NCBI GenBank assembly: GCA_029210945.1
Contig: JARGGH010000019.1
Span: forward strand, 1-63,006
From: Anaerolineales bacterium
GTDB lineage: Bacteria > Chloroflexota > Anaerolineae > Anaerolineales > E44-bin32
DNA length: 63,006 nt
Reading direction: 5' to 3'
Below the pieces are notes generated by a model. It saw nothing but the letters and a program-made list of their open reading frames with translations, did no database searches and was not told where the DNA came from. Of the stretch, positions 45,765 through 54,740 are shown in pieces (the first letter of the stretch is position 1; every line of letters starts with the position of its first letter). The position numbers were made by a program, and so were the translations under genes.

Positions 45765-47042
45765 TCACCCGCCTCCCCAACCCCGGATAGTGATCGCTTC
45801 TTCAGGTCCTGCCGCGCCTCTGATCCGGAAAATAGTGCGGATGATCGCCGGCGCAGCGATGAAGACCAGAATGAAGGCCTGGATAACGGTGATGATGTCA
45901 ATTGGGATCTGGGCAACAACCTGCATCCGCAGGGCGCCAGTGCGCAGCGTCCCGAACAGCAGCGAGGCCAGGACGACACCCACAGGATGGCTCTTTCCCA
46001 GCAGCGCCAGGGCGATGCTGTCAAAACCATACCCGGATGAAAAGGCCATCGCCAGGAAATGATTCAACCCGAGCACTTCGTTCGCACCGGCCAGCCCCGC
46101 CAGCGCGCCCGACAGGGACATCGCCGCGACCGTGGTCCCGACGATGCTCATGCCAGCGTAACGGGCAGCGTGAGGGTTTGAACCGACGGATCGCAGATCA
46201 AATCCCCAGCGCGTGCGGAAAAGCAGCCACCACACCAGCCAGGCGACGCCCAGCGCGATGAAGAAACCGATATGGAAACGGATCGGTGGACCAAACAACT
46301 TAGGGAGTTTTGCGCTGTCCATAATCGTCGGGCTTACCGGGTTGAATGAATCGGGCCGCTGCATGGGACCATTCAGCAGCCAATCGCTTAGCCGGAAGGC
46401 GATGTAGTTCATCATGATCGTGTTGATGACTTCATGCCCCCCTGTTTTCGCTTTCAACCAGCCCGGGATGAAGCCCCAGATGGCACCACCCAACGCCCCG
46501 GCAAGCAGCGCTAACGGGATATGAATGATTGCCGGCAAACCGGTGAGCGAGTAGCCGACGAAAACCGAGAAGATCGCGCCCACAAAAATTTGGCCTTCGG
46601 CACCGATGTTGAACAACCCGGATCGGAAACCCAGCGCGACTGCCAGACTGGCGAAAATGAAAGGTGTGCTGGCCGTCAGGCTTTCGAGGATCGGATTGAA
46701 TGCCCTGCGGATTTCTAGCGCATCACCCCCGCGCAGCGCGGACACGATCGCGCTGGGGCTGCCGAGTGAACCGCTGAATAACGCCGTATACGCGATGCGG
46801 ACTTCAACCACCGCCGTCTTCACCGCTTCCCATGGAGACTGCGCCCAGGCAGCCCAGACGGCATCAGAGGTCACCGCGATCAAAAAGCCCCCCAACACAA
46901 GACCGCTGATGATTGCCAACAGCGGGATCGAGATCGAATGCCAAGCCCTGGCCCAGAATGTCTCGCCACTGGGCTCAGCCGTCAGCTCATCAAGAAATAC
47001 CTTGCCAGCGTCTTGCTTTTCGTTGTTCTCTTTCTCACTCAA
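45765..47042 (-). CDS. ABC transporter permease 1 of a nucleoside-type importer
   Basis: 425-residue permease of the same family (compare YufP/NupP). An N-terminal cytoplasmic stretch (about 1-30) precedes the first helix; later signatures are GFRSGLFNIGAEGQIFVGAI and GSNPHAARYAGMSIVGTTV. The start is a TTG with GAGGG eight bases upstream, 13 bases after the ATPase gene stop. Confidence 0.9.
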   Translation of the reverse strand: MSEKENNEKQDAGKVFLDELTAEPSGETFWARAWHSISIPLLAIISGLVLGGFLIAVTSDAVWAAWAQSPWEAVKTAVVEVRIAYTALFSGSLGSPSAIVSALRGGDALEIRRAFNPILESLTASTPFIFASLAVALGFRSGLFNIGAEGQIFVGAIFSVFVGYSLTGLPAIIHIPLALLAGALGGAIWGFIPGWLKAKTGGHEVINTIMMNYIAFRLSDWLLNGPMQRPDSFNPVSPTIMDSAKLPKLFGPPIRFHIGFFIALGVAWLVWWLLFRTRWGFDLRSVGSNPHAARYAGMSIVGTTVAAMSLSGALAGLAGANEVLGLNHFLAMAFSSGYGFDSIALALLGKSHPVGVVLASLLFGTLRTGALRMQVVAQIPIDIITVIQAFILVFIAAPAIIRTIFRIRGAAGPEEAITIRGWGGG

Positions 47043-47055
47043 TGGGGAACCCTCG

Positions 47056-48630
47056 CTATGATGTCAAACCTTCCTGCGCTGAGTCTTTGTTCTTCCTCGA
47101 AGATACGCCTTCTATTTCATCCGGTGAAACCCCGGCCATCAACAGCCCGATCTGTTCCTTCGTCGCCTTTTCACGCGGGAGGATGGCGACGATTTTGCCC
47201 CGGTACATGACCGCGATGCGGTCCGAAAGCTCCATGATTTCATCCAGTTCGGGTGATACTAGCAGCACTGCGGTGCCCTCGTCACGTTTTTCGATAATGC
47301 GCTTATGAATGTACTCAATAGACCCAACATCCAGCCCTCGCGTGGGTTGAGAGGCCACGAGCAGTTTGATCGGCCTCGAAAACTCACGCGCCACGATGAC
47401 TTTCTGCTGGTTTCCGCCTGACAACGAACTCGTCGGTGTCAACGCGCTCGGGGTGCGGATGTCATATTCTGCGATGCGCGTCCGGGCTGAATCCATGATT
47501 GCCGCTTGCTGAAGAACGACGCCTTTGGTATACGGTTCCTGATAGTAGGTGTTCAGAACAAGGTTGTCGGCTACCGGGAAGGCGAGAATTAAGCCATCGC
47601 GCTGACGATCCTCCGGAACATGCGCGGCGCCTATTTCGGTAATTGCCCGTGGATCCGCGTTCGCGATATTTTCGCCCAACAGTTGGATTGTTCCGTCAAC
47701 CACATCTTTCAGACCGGTTACAGCCTCCACCAGTTCAGTTTGTCCGTTACCCTGGACGCCGGCGACACCCAGAATCTCGCCTGCCTGCAATTCAAATGAG
47801 ATCTCATCGACGGCGACCTGGTTGCGGTCATTGGCAACAACCAGATCTCTAACTTCGAGGACGACCTCCTCGGGGCTGGCCGGGCCTTTGTCCACCCCCA
47901 GTTGAACGGCGCGCCCGACCATCATCTCGGCGAGCTTGTTCTTGTCGGCTTCTTTGGGTGTCGTCGTGCCGACGATTTTTCCACCACGCAACACGGTGAT
48001 CCGGTCTGCTACATCCAGAACTTCGCGGAGTTTGTGTGTGATGAAGATGATCGATTTACCCTGTTCGGTCAGCGAGTGCATGATCTTGAAAAGTTCATCA
48101 GCTTCCTGAGGCGTGAGCACTGCGGTGGGTTCATCCAGAATGAGGATGTCCGCATCACGATAGAGCAGCTTGATGATCTCTACGCGCTGCTGCACGCCAA
48201 CCGGGATATCCTCAACTTTTACATCCGGTTCGACCTCAAGATGGTATTGTTCAGAAATCTCCCGGATGCGCTTCGCAGCCGATTCCCGATCGAGAAAATC
48301 GCCAAACTTAAGCGATTCTTCGCCCAGCATGACATTTTCCGTGACCGTAAACACGGGAATGAGCATGAAATGCTGGTGCACCATGCCGATACCCACATTA
48401 ATCGCGTCGCCGGGATCCTGGATATCGACGCGTTCACCGCGGACGATAATTTCGCCCTCATCTGGATCATAAAGACCGTAGAGGATGTTCATCAGGGTCG
48501 TCTTGCCCGCACCGTTCTCGCCAAGCAGTGCATGGATCTCCCCCTCATACAGATCCAAATCGATTTGATCGTTGGCAAGGACTCCAGGAAAACGTTTGGT
48601 CACACCGCGCAGTTCGAGGACAGGTTCCAT
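47056..48630 (-). CDS. ABC transporter ATP-binding protein, two ATPase domains
   Basis: About 524 residues with two fused nucleotide-binding domains, as in sugar/nucleoside importers (RbsA/NupO type). Domain 1 has Walker A GENGAGKTTLMNILYG, VGVQQRVEIIKLLYRDADIL and the DEPTAVLTP Walker B. Domain 2 has a degenerate Walker A (GVQGNGQTELVEAV) but intact LSGGNQQKVIVAREF. Asymmetry of this kind is usual in the family. The ATG at 48630 has AAGG upstream; a GTG at 48636 is also in frame. Confidence 0.93.
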   Translation of the reverse strand: MEPVLELRGVTKRFPGVLANDQIDLDLYEGEIHALLGENGAGKTTLMNILYGLYDPDEGEIIVRGERVDIQDPGDAINVGIGMVHQHFMLIPVFTVTENVMLGEESLKFGDFLDRESAAKRIREISEQYHLEVEPDVKVEDIPVGVQQRVEIIKLLYRDADILILDEPTAVLTPQEADELFKIMHSLTEQGKSIIFITHKLREVLDVADRITVLRGGKIVGTTTPKEADKNKLAEMMVGRAVQLGVDKGPASPEEVVLEVRDLVVANDRNQVAVDEISFELQAGEILGVAGVQGNGQTELVEAVTGLKDVVDGTIQLLGENIANADPRAITEIGAAHVPEDRQRDGLILAFPVADNLVLNTYYQEPYTKGVVLQQAAIMDSARTRIAEYDIRTPSALTPTSSLSGGNQQKVIVAREFSRPIKLLVASQPTRGLDVGSIEYIHKRIIEKRDEGTAVLLVSPELDEIMELSDRIAVMYRGKIVAILPREKATKEQIGLLMAGVSPDEIEGVSSRKNKDSAQEGLTS

Positions 48631-48731
48631 GATCACCTTGATGTATTCGTTTTCGATGAGGCGCTCAAGATTGGGTCGATTGTACCATGCCGAGATTCAC
48701 AAACCAATCGACCTGCAGCCACCTCCACACA

Positions 48732-48772
48732 GGTAAAAGAATACGGGGCTGGAAACGTTTCCCAGCCCCGTA
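48732..48772 (-). terminator. Hairpin between BMP gene and ATPase gene
   Basis: Eleven-base stem (48742-48752 with 48762-48772) followed on the minus strand by TTCTTTTACC. Inside a presumed operon it would let most transcripts end after the abundant binding-protein gene. Confidence 0.75.
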
Positions 48773-48805
48773 AGGTTTCTTGCATCGTGCTCAGGACGTT
48801 CTAGA

Positions 48806-49888
48806 TTACGGCGTTGCGGAGAGCTCTCCGGCAACAATCTGTGAACGTACCTGGTCCAACTCGGCCAGAAGATCGGCTGAGACCAGGCTTTCCAACTCGT
48901 GGAAAGGAGCCAGGCCGACGCCATCGTTCTCGAGCGTACCGACGACTACACCGCCCGCGAAGTTGCCGTTGATCACGTCTTCGATCACCAGCATCGTCGT
49001 GGCGTCCATGTTCTTCAACACGGAGGTGAGTGTGATCGCGGAGTATTGCGAATTCGTCAGAACCCAGTCCGCGTCCACGCCGACGATGTACACGCCGCCG
49101 CGCTCTTCAGCGGCTGCGGCCGTGCCCAGGCCAACCGGACCGGCGACAGGCATGATGATGTCTGCGCCCTCGTCCATCAAGGATTCACCCAGGTTGCGGC
49201 CATCCTCGAGGCTCTCGAAGTTGCCTGTGAAGAGACCAGTTTGTGCTTCGGGATCCCAACCAATGACTTCCACGTCCGTGCCATGCACTTCATTGTAGTG
49301 CCGTGCGCCAAGCACGAAGCCGTCCATGAAGACGGTTACCGGCGGGATCTGGATGCCACCGAACGTGCCGAGCACGCCCGTCTCGCTTACTGCAGCGGAC
49401 ACGTAGCCAGCCAGGAAGGCAGCTTCTTGCGTGTTGAAAACCTGCCCGACTACATTGTCAAATCCTGGATCATAGGCGAAGTCCACGATCGTGAATTTCT
49501 GATCGGGGTTCGCTTCTGCAGCGGCGGCGGTAGCATCACCGAGCAGGAAGCCGACCGTGACGATCAGGTCACAGCCCTCTTCGATGAAGGCGTTGATGTT
49601 GCGTTCGTAGTCTGTTTGCTGCTGGGACTCAAGGAATTTGCCCTCGACCCCGTACAGCTCCATGGCATCCTCGACACCCTTCCAGGCGGTGGCGTTGAAC
49701 GACTTGTCGTCAATACCACCGGTGTCAGTCACCTGGCAGACCTTGATGCCAGCCTCTTCTACGGGTTCTTCTTCGGCTGGTTCTGCCGGCTCAGCAGGTG
49801 CGGGCTCCTCGGTTGGAGTGGCGCATGCGACCAAAACCATGGACGCAAGAACGAGCAATGTCAGCAGAGCGAAAATCTTCTTCTTCAT
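48806..49888 (-). CDS. BMP family substrate-binding lipoprotein
   Basis: Extracellular binding protein for the importer, usually for nucleosides (BMP/PnrA/NupN family). 360 residues; lipobox LVACATPTEE near residue 20 followed by a Glu/Pro/Ala-rich spacer. Family motifs: CQVTDTGGIDDKSFNATAWK, DLIVTVGFLLGDATAAAA, and GADIIMPVAGPVGLGTAAAA. GGAGGAG lies upstream of the ATG at 49888; the frame extends pointlessly to 49948. Confidence 0.93.
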   Translation of the reverse strand: MKKKIFALLTLLVLASMVLVACATPTEEPAPAEPAEPAEEEPVEEAGIKVCQVTDTGGIDDKSFNATAWKGVEDAMELYGVEGKFLESQQQTDYERNINAFIEEGCDLIVTVGFLLGDATAAAAEANPDQKFTIVDFAYDPGFDNVVGQVFNTQEAAFLAGYVSAAVSETGVLGTFGGIQIPPVTVFMDGFVLGARHYNEVHGTDVEVIGWDPEAQTGLFTGNFESLEDGRNLGESLMDEGADIIMPVAGPVGLGTAAAAEERGGVYIVGVDADWVLTNSQYSAITLTSVLKNMDATTMLVIEDVINGNFAGGVVVGTLENDGVGLAPFHELESLVSADLLAELDQVRSQIVAGELSATP

Positions 49889-50003
49889 ATTTGAACTCCT
49901 CCAGTTCTTTTTGTATATGAAGTTACAGCTCAATTCTACCAGATACATCCCGCATCTCCTGCTTTTCTACTCAGAAGCCCCGGGATATATCGTCGACATC
50001 ATA
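49889..50003 (-). promoter_or_regulatory. BMP operon promoter and leader
   Basis: An extended -10, TGCTATGAT (hexamer 50003-49998), gives a ~100-base leader. The leader can fold a six-base outer stem (49947-49953 with 49981-49986). I do not recognise a known riboswitch in it. Confidence 0.4.
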
Positions 50004-50086
50004 GCACGAGAGAAGGGTACTGACAATCACTTTTCAAAGATGATTCTTGGCCCCACTCCGGTTGGCAAACACGTCCGTCTCAGAGG

Positions 50087-52399
50087 TCAAATTTCCTCGC
50101 TAAAATCGGCCTCTTCACCATAATCCAGCACCTCTCTCGGTTGGGATCCGCTCTGCGCTGGGCCGATAATCCCCATCGCCTCCATCTGATCGACAACCCG
50201 GGCGGCGCGCGTGTAGCCGATGCGCAGTCGACGCTGCAGCATCGAAATCGAAGCTTTATGCGCTGCGCGAACGATCTCCACCGCCTCATCGAAGACCGGA
50301 TCCAGATCGTCCTGCTCGGCGACCTCCTCCCACAAGGAGCCTTGCTCCAGATCTGCCCCGTCTGGAATGGTCGCAATTGGACTTACAGGCGCTTGATCAC
50401 CATCATCCAACTCCACATCGACGAGCTTCCAGTAGCGGATTAACCGCGAAAGTTCGCCTTCAGAAACATACGCGCCCTGCATCCGAATCGGCGCGGGGGC
50501 ATCCGGCGCCTGGAAAAGCATATCCCCTCGTCCCAACAGCCTCTCCGCGCCAGGTTGATCCAGGATTACGCGGCTGTCCACACCGGAGGCCACCGCAAAG
50601 GCGATCCGGGCAGGAAAATTGGCTTTGATCAGGCCGGTGACGACATCGACAGAGGGGCGCTGGGTGGCGATTACCAGGTGGATGCCGGTCGCCCGCGCCA
50701 GCTGTGCGAGGCGGGTGATGACTTGCTCCGTCTCATGCGGCGAGAGCATCATCAAATCCGCTAATTCGTCGATGACCACGACGATATAGTGCATCTTCCT
50801 GCGCCCGTTTTGCTCCATGCGGCGGTTGTAATCGCCGATATTGCGCAAGCCTTCCTGCGCAAACAACTGGTAGCGGCTGTCCATCTCGCGCGCCACCCAC
50901 TGCAGCGCCGGCACAACGCGGTCAAGCTCAACCACCACGGGTGCGAGCAAATGCGGGATACCGTTGAAATAGGTCAACTCTACCCGTTTTGGATCGACCA
51001 TTACAAATTTGAGTTCGTCGGGTGTGTTCTGCAGAAGCAGGCAGGAGACGATCGCATTCACGCAGACGGATTTGCCCGAACCGGTCGTGCCGGCGATCAG
51101 CAGATGGGGCATCGCTCCAAGGTCAGCCGCGATCGGGTTGCCGGAGACATCTTTGCCCAGGCCCAGGCCCAGGCTGGACTGGAAGCGAGTGAACGCCTGC
51201 GCTTCCATCACATCTCGCAAAGCCACCATCGTCACTTCGGTGTTCGGCACTTCGATGCCGATGAACCCCTTGCCTGGCACGGGAGCTTCAATGCGGATCG
51301 ATGGCGCAGCCAGCGCCAATGCCAGGTCATCAGCCAACGCCGAAATCTTGCTGACCTTTACTTTTGTGCGTCGGCCGCCACGACCTTCAACGAAACTGGG
51401 TTCCACCCCAAACTGGGTGATCACCGGACCCCGGTTGATCTCCACGACTTTGGCCGGCGCGCCGAATGACTGCAGCGTCTCCTCAATCAGCTTCGCGCGC
51501 TCGCGATCAAATGCGGCATCGGCGCGCTGGACCGCCCCGCGCTCAAGGATCTGCCCGACCTCCGGCAATGTCCAGACGATGGGGTCAGGTTCGGGCGCTT
51601 GCTCTGCCGATCGCGCTTCCGCAACCGGTGTTTCCCCGGGGACGCCGGTTGCTCCGCCACCAGGATGTCCTTCTTCACCCGGCTGCGTGCTGATCGGGGG
51701 ACGGCCAGGACGGGATTCGGGTTCTGGCTGAGCGATCGCCCCCCGCCTGAACCGGGCTCTCAGCCCCTCCCATGCCTGCATGAGCAGCGAGATCAGTTCG
51801 GGCACCGAAATTCCAGCGGTGAACGTAACCGCGATCAATGTCCAGGCGACCAGGACGACCGCGCTGCCGGCAAGACCCAGAGCGCGGACAAGCAATGAGA
51901 CCGTCGCCGCGCCCACCAAGCCTCCACCCCATCCGGCGCGGGCGAATTCTAGCCCCTGCTCCCATGTCACTGCACCGAGCAGGGCATGCAGGAAAGTCAA
52001 CGCCAGCCAGAACAACAATGCCAGCCCGATCACCTGTTCTTGATCCAGTGTGGGGAGCCGGCCCTGCATGCGGCGCAGCAGCAGCCGTAAGCCGATGACA
52101 AGCAGCACGACCGGAACGACGATCATCCCCCATCCAAACAGGCGCTCCAGGAGACCAAGCCAGGCGCTGCCGAGCGTGCCTTGTTGTGAAGGCAGCAAAT
52201 TCAGCAGCGTGAAGATGCCCAGCACAAGCAGGAGCAAGCCCAGCACATCTTGTTTTCGGTCGGATGTCAGGAAGTTTGCAAAAAAGCCGCCCGGGTTAAA
52301 CTGGAAACGGCTTGAACCGCCCGATCTGCCTGAGCGGGTGCTTTTACCTCGGCGGGAACGTGATTTCTTACGACTCGTGGTGGACCCTCTTTTGCTCAC
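50087..52399 (-). CDS. ftsK: DNA translocase FtsK
   Basis: Septum-located motor that segregates chromosome termini. 770 residues: a basic tail, four membrane helices (about 45-205), a Pro/Gly/Glu-rich linker (about 215-285, shorter than in E. coli), an alpha/beta motor with Walker A GTTGSGKSVCVNAIVSCL and IVVVIDELADLMMLSPHE, and a winged-helix gamma domain (about 700-765, RRLRIGYTRAARVVDQMEAM) that reads polar DNA motifs. GTG start with GGAG seven bases before. Confidence 0.95.
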   Translation of the reverse strand: MSKRGSTTSRKKSRSRRGKSTRSGRSGGSSRFQFNPGGFFANFLTSDRKQDVLGLLLLVLGIFTLLNLLPSQQGTLGSAWLGLLERLFGWGMIVVPVVLLVIGLRLLLRRMQGRLPTLDQEQVIGLALLFWLALTFLHALLGAVTWEQGLEFARAGWGGGLVGAATVSLLVRALGLAGSAVVLVAWTLIAVTFTAGISVPELISLLMQAWEGLRARFRRGAIAQPEPESRPGRPPISTQPGEEGHPGGGATGVPGETPVAEARSAEQAPEPDPIVWTLPEVGQILERGAVQRADAAFDRERAKLIEETLQSFGAPAKVVEINRGPVITQFGVEPSFVEGRGGRRTKVKVSKISALADDLALALAAPSIRIEAPVPGKGFIGIEVPNTEVTMVALRDVMEAQAFTRFQSSLGLGLGKDVSGNPIAADLGAMPHLLIAGTTGSGKSVCVNAIVSCLLLQNTPDELKFVMVDPKRVELTYFNGIPHLLAPVVVELDRVVPALQWVAREMDSRYQLFAQEGLRNIGDYNRRMEQNGRRKMHYIVVVIDELADLMMLSPHETEQVITRLAQLARATGIHLVIATQRPSVDVVTGLIKANFPARIAFAVASGVDSRVILDQPGAERLLGRGDMLFQAPDAPAPIRMQGAYVSEGELSRLIRYWKLVDVELDDGDQAPVSPIATIPDGADLEQGSLWEEVAEQDDLDPVFDEAVEIVRAAHKASISMLQRRLRIGYTRAARVVDQMEAMGIIGPAQSGSQPREVLDYGEEADFSEEI

Positions 52400-52419
52400 G
52401 GTTTTCTCCGAGCGCCGCG

Positions 52420-52432
52420 ATTATAGCATAGC
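52420..52432 (-). promoter_or_regulatory. Extended -10 promoter of ftsK
   Basis: GCTATGCTATAAT on the minus strand, 20 bases before the GTG start of ftsK. Shares the 13-base pattern seen before purA and recF. Confidence 0.5.
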
Positions 52433-52458
52433 GGACTACCCTGGCGCCGCCTGCGTGC

Positions 52459-52464
52459 TACAAT
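52459..52464 (+). promoter_or_regulatory. -10 box of the cNMP/PH-domain gene
   Basis: TGCTACAAT, with the TACAAT hexamer ending nine bases before the ATG at 52474. A GGAG follows directly, but the expected transcription start falls behind it. Confidence 0.45.
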
Positions 52465-52473
52465 GGAGCCGCC

Positions 52474-54117
52474 ATGCGCATTACGAAGGTTGCCGAAATC
52501 CTCGGACAGGTCCCATTTCTGCGCGAGCTCGACCTCGACACACGACTCCAGTTGGCTGAAAGCCTTCCACAGGAGTCGTACGCACCTGGCGATTCCATCG
52601 TCAAGCAGGGCGAGAGACCCGACTGCATGGCGATCATGCTGACCGGTGAAGCGGATCTGCTCCAGATGGATGACGGAGGGCAGCCTCGCAGGATTGGCTC
52701 GATCGGCCCGGTCGACCTCGTCGGCGCCCGCGAGATGGTCTACCGGCAGCCCAGGCCAATCACAATTCTGGCCAAAACCCCGGTTGAGGTCCTGCGCTGG
52801 GACAGAAATCCTTTAACGGCTTTCATGAAAGAACATACCTCCATCTTATCCGGACTCCAGTTTCTCGCTCAAAGCCAGGAGCTTGCCAGCCACCTCAAGT
52901 TTGACTGGCTCCGGGAGGATGAAATTATCCATGCCTTGACGCGCAAGCATCGCTTCATCCTCTACCATATGTTGTCAGTGCCGGCGCTGCTCATCAGCGC
53001 GGCGGTAGTCATGGTCGCCTGGGGCGGACTATCGGCTGGCTCCATGTTGAGCTGGACCGGCGCCGGAGTGGGAGTGGCGGGTGTGTTGTTTGGCGTTTGG
53101 CAGTGGCTGGACTGGCGCAATGATTACTATCTGGTCACAAACCGCCGGGTGGTCTGGTTGGAGAAAATTGTCGGCATTTACGACAGCCGCCGGGAAGCGC
53201 CGCTGCACACTGTGCTCGCCGTGTCGATCAACAGCGACATGACCGGGCGGATGTTCGGTTTCGGCGATGTGGTCATCCGTACGTACACCGGTAAAGTCAC
53301 CTTCCGCAGCGCCCCTGACCCGCCGCTGCTGGCTGCGCTGATTGAGGAGAACTGGCGCCGCATGCGCGCCCGGCTTGATGCCACCGATCGGGAGGGGCTG
53401 ATGCAAGCCCTCGAGAAGCGTTTGGATTCGGAGGAGGAACAGGATCCAATTTCGTTCGAAGAACTACAGCACCATGAGGATGATGATGATCTGCAGACCG
53501 GGCTGGACCGCTGGGGATTTAAAATTCGCTTCGAGGATCACGGTGTCATCACCTACCGCAAACACTGGGCTGTGCTCATGCGCGAGATCTTCATCCCTTC
53601 CACGCTCGTCATCGCCCTTGTTGCCCTGATCGGCGCGCGCCTCGGTGGTCTAATCCGCTGGGCAGATCTGCCTACGTTCTTGTTCGTAGCTCTGATCGCA
53701 TTGGCCGGCGCAGGCCTATGGTGGCTCTACCGCTATGTCGACTGGGCTAACGATATCTACCAGATTACCGCCGATCAGATCGTCGATGTGTACAAGAAAC
53801 CGCTCGCCCGGGAAGAAAGAAAGGTCGCCCCGCTGGAAAATATCCTCGGCACCGAAGTCGACCGTAAAGGCCTGGTCGGAATCGTGTTGAACTACGGCGA
53901 TGTGATCGCCAACGTGGGCACCTCCCAATTCACTTTTGACGGCGTATTCGATCCGGTCACCGTCCAGCAGGACATCGTACACGCCCAGGAAGCGTTTCTC
54001 GAACGCCGTGCCGAGCGCGAACGGAAGAAGCGGCAGCGCGAGATGGTAGAATTGTTTGACATCTACCATGATAAGTACAGAGACCCATCACAGGATGATC
54101 CAGATAAGGCGACCTGA
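52474..54117 (+). CDS. Cyclic-nucleotide-binding membrane protein with two PH-like domains
   Basis: 547 residues. The N-terminal domain (about 5-120) has the cNMP-binding fold, e.g. YAPGDSIVKQGERPDCMAIM. Then two copies of an arrangement follow: two membrane helices and a bacterial PH-like domain. The first has helices at about 165-210 and a PH domain at ~215-285 (DYYLVTNRRVVWLEKIVGIY). The second has helices at about 370-425 and a PH domain at ~430-510 (DIYQITADQIVDVYKKPLA). The C-terminus is a charged coiled coil. The combination suggests a ligand-responsive membrane sensor; the effector is unknown. It lies three bases before def. Confidence 0.75.
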   Translation: MRITKVAEILGQVPFLRELDLDTRLQLAESLPQESYAPGDSIVKQGERPDCMAIMLTGEADLLQMDDGGQPRRIGSIGPVDLVGAREMVYRQPRPITILAKTPVEVLRWDRNPLTAFMKEHTSILSGLQFLAQSQELASHLKFDWLREDEIIHALTRKHRFILYHMLSVPALLISAAVVMVAWGGLSAGSMLSWTGAGVGVAGVLFGVWQWLDWRNDYYLVTNRRVVWLEKIVGIYDSRREAPLHTVLAVSINSDMTGRMFGFGDVVIRTYTGKVTFRSAPDPPLLAALIEENWRRMRARLDATDREGLMQALEKRLDSEEEQDPISFEELQHHEDDDDLQTGLDRWGFKIRFEDHGVITYRKHWAVLMREIFIPSTLVIALVALIGARLGGLIRWADLPTFLFVALIALAGAGLWWLYRYVDWANDIYQITADQIVDVYKKPLAREERKVAPLENILGTEVDRKGLVGIVLNYGDVIANVGTSQFTFDGVFDPVTVQQDIVHAQEAFLERRAERERKKRQREMVELFDIYHDKYRDPSQDDPDKAT

Positions 54118-54120
54118 AGC

Positions 54121-54648
54121 ATGACGGCACGAAAAATCGTGACGCCCCCAAATCCTACGCTGCGCCGGACTGCCCATAAAGTGCGTGCATTTGGTCCAGC
54201 CTTGCAGACGTTAATCGACGACATGATCGAAACGATGCGCGTCGCGCCTGGCGTAGGGCTAGCAGCTCCACAGGTCGATGTAAGCCAGCGCGTGATTGTC
54301 GTCGAGTACGCCGAACAACCCGAGGATCCAGAGGCGCCGCCCAGACCCGCCAAGCTTTACGCAGCAGTGAACCCCGAGATTGTCCGCAGATCGCATGAGA
54401 CTGTGCTGGGCAATGAAGCGTGCCTCTCGCTGCCAGGTTTTATGGGCGAGGTCGAGCGTCATGAGTGGGTGACGGTGAAAGGCCAAGACCGGCACGGCCG
54501 CGATTTTAAACTAAAGCCGAAAGGGTTCCTCGCCCGAATCTTTCAGCATGAAATCGATCATCTCAACGGCGTGCTCTTCATCGATCACGCCACAGAAGTC
54601 TGGCGCATCGAGGAAATGGCTGCCCAAGAAAATCTTCCCCCCGTCTGA
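54121..54648 (+). CDS. def: Peptide deformylase
   Basis: Removes the formyl group from nascent N-terminal Met. 175 residues. All three family motifs are present: GVGLAAPQVD, EACLSLPG with the metal-binding Cys, and HEIDHLNG with both metal-binding His and the catalytic Glu. It follows the preceding stop by three bases and lacks a good ribosome-binding site, so it is probably translated by coupling. Confidence 0.95.
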   Translation: MTARKIVTPPNPTLRRTAHKVRAFGPALQTLIDDMIETMRVAPGVGLAAPQVDVSQRVIVVEYAEQPEDPEAPPRPAKLYAAVNPEIVRRSHETVLGNEACLSLPGFMGEVERHEWVTVKGQDRHGRDFKLKPKGFLARIFQHEIDHLNGVLFIDHATEVWRIEEMAAQENLPPV

Positions 54649-54717
54649 ACATCGCCGCAACAGCACCGCCCAAAGCCATCCAGCGTGTCCCACATCAGCC
54701 TCTGCTGATGGAAAGGC

Positions 54718-54730
54718 GCTATGCTACAAT
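54718..54730 (+). promoter_or_regulatory. Extended -10 promoter of recF
   Basis: GCTATGCTACAAT, with the hexamer at 54725-54730 ending ten bases before the ATG at 54741. No Shine-Dalgarno sequence lies between, so the mRNA is likely leaderless. Confidence 0.55.
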
Positions 54731-54740
54731 CAGCGCGACC

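Noticed and set aside
47902..48804. 300-codon plus-strand frame opposite the ATPase gene
   Set aside because: Opposite strand encodes intact Walker and signature motifs; no start signal.
48899..49894. 331-codon plus-strand frame opposite the BMP gene
   Set aside because: Shadow frame; the minus-strand lipoprotein has clear family motifs and a good start.
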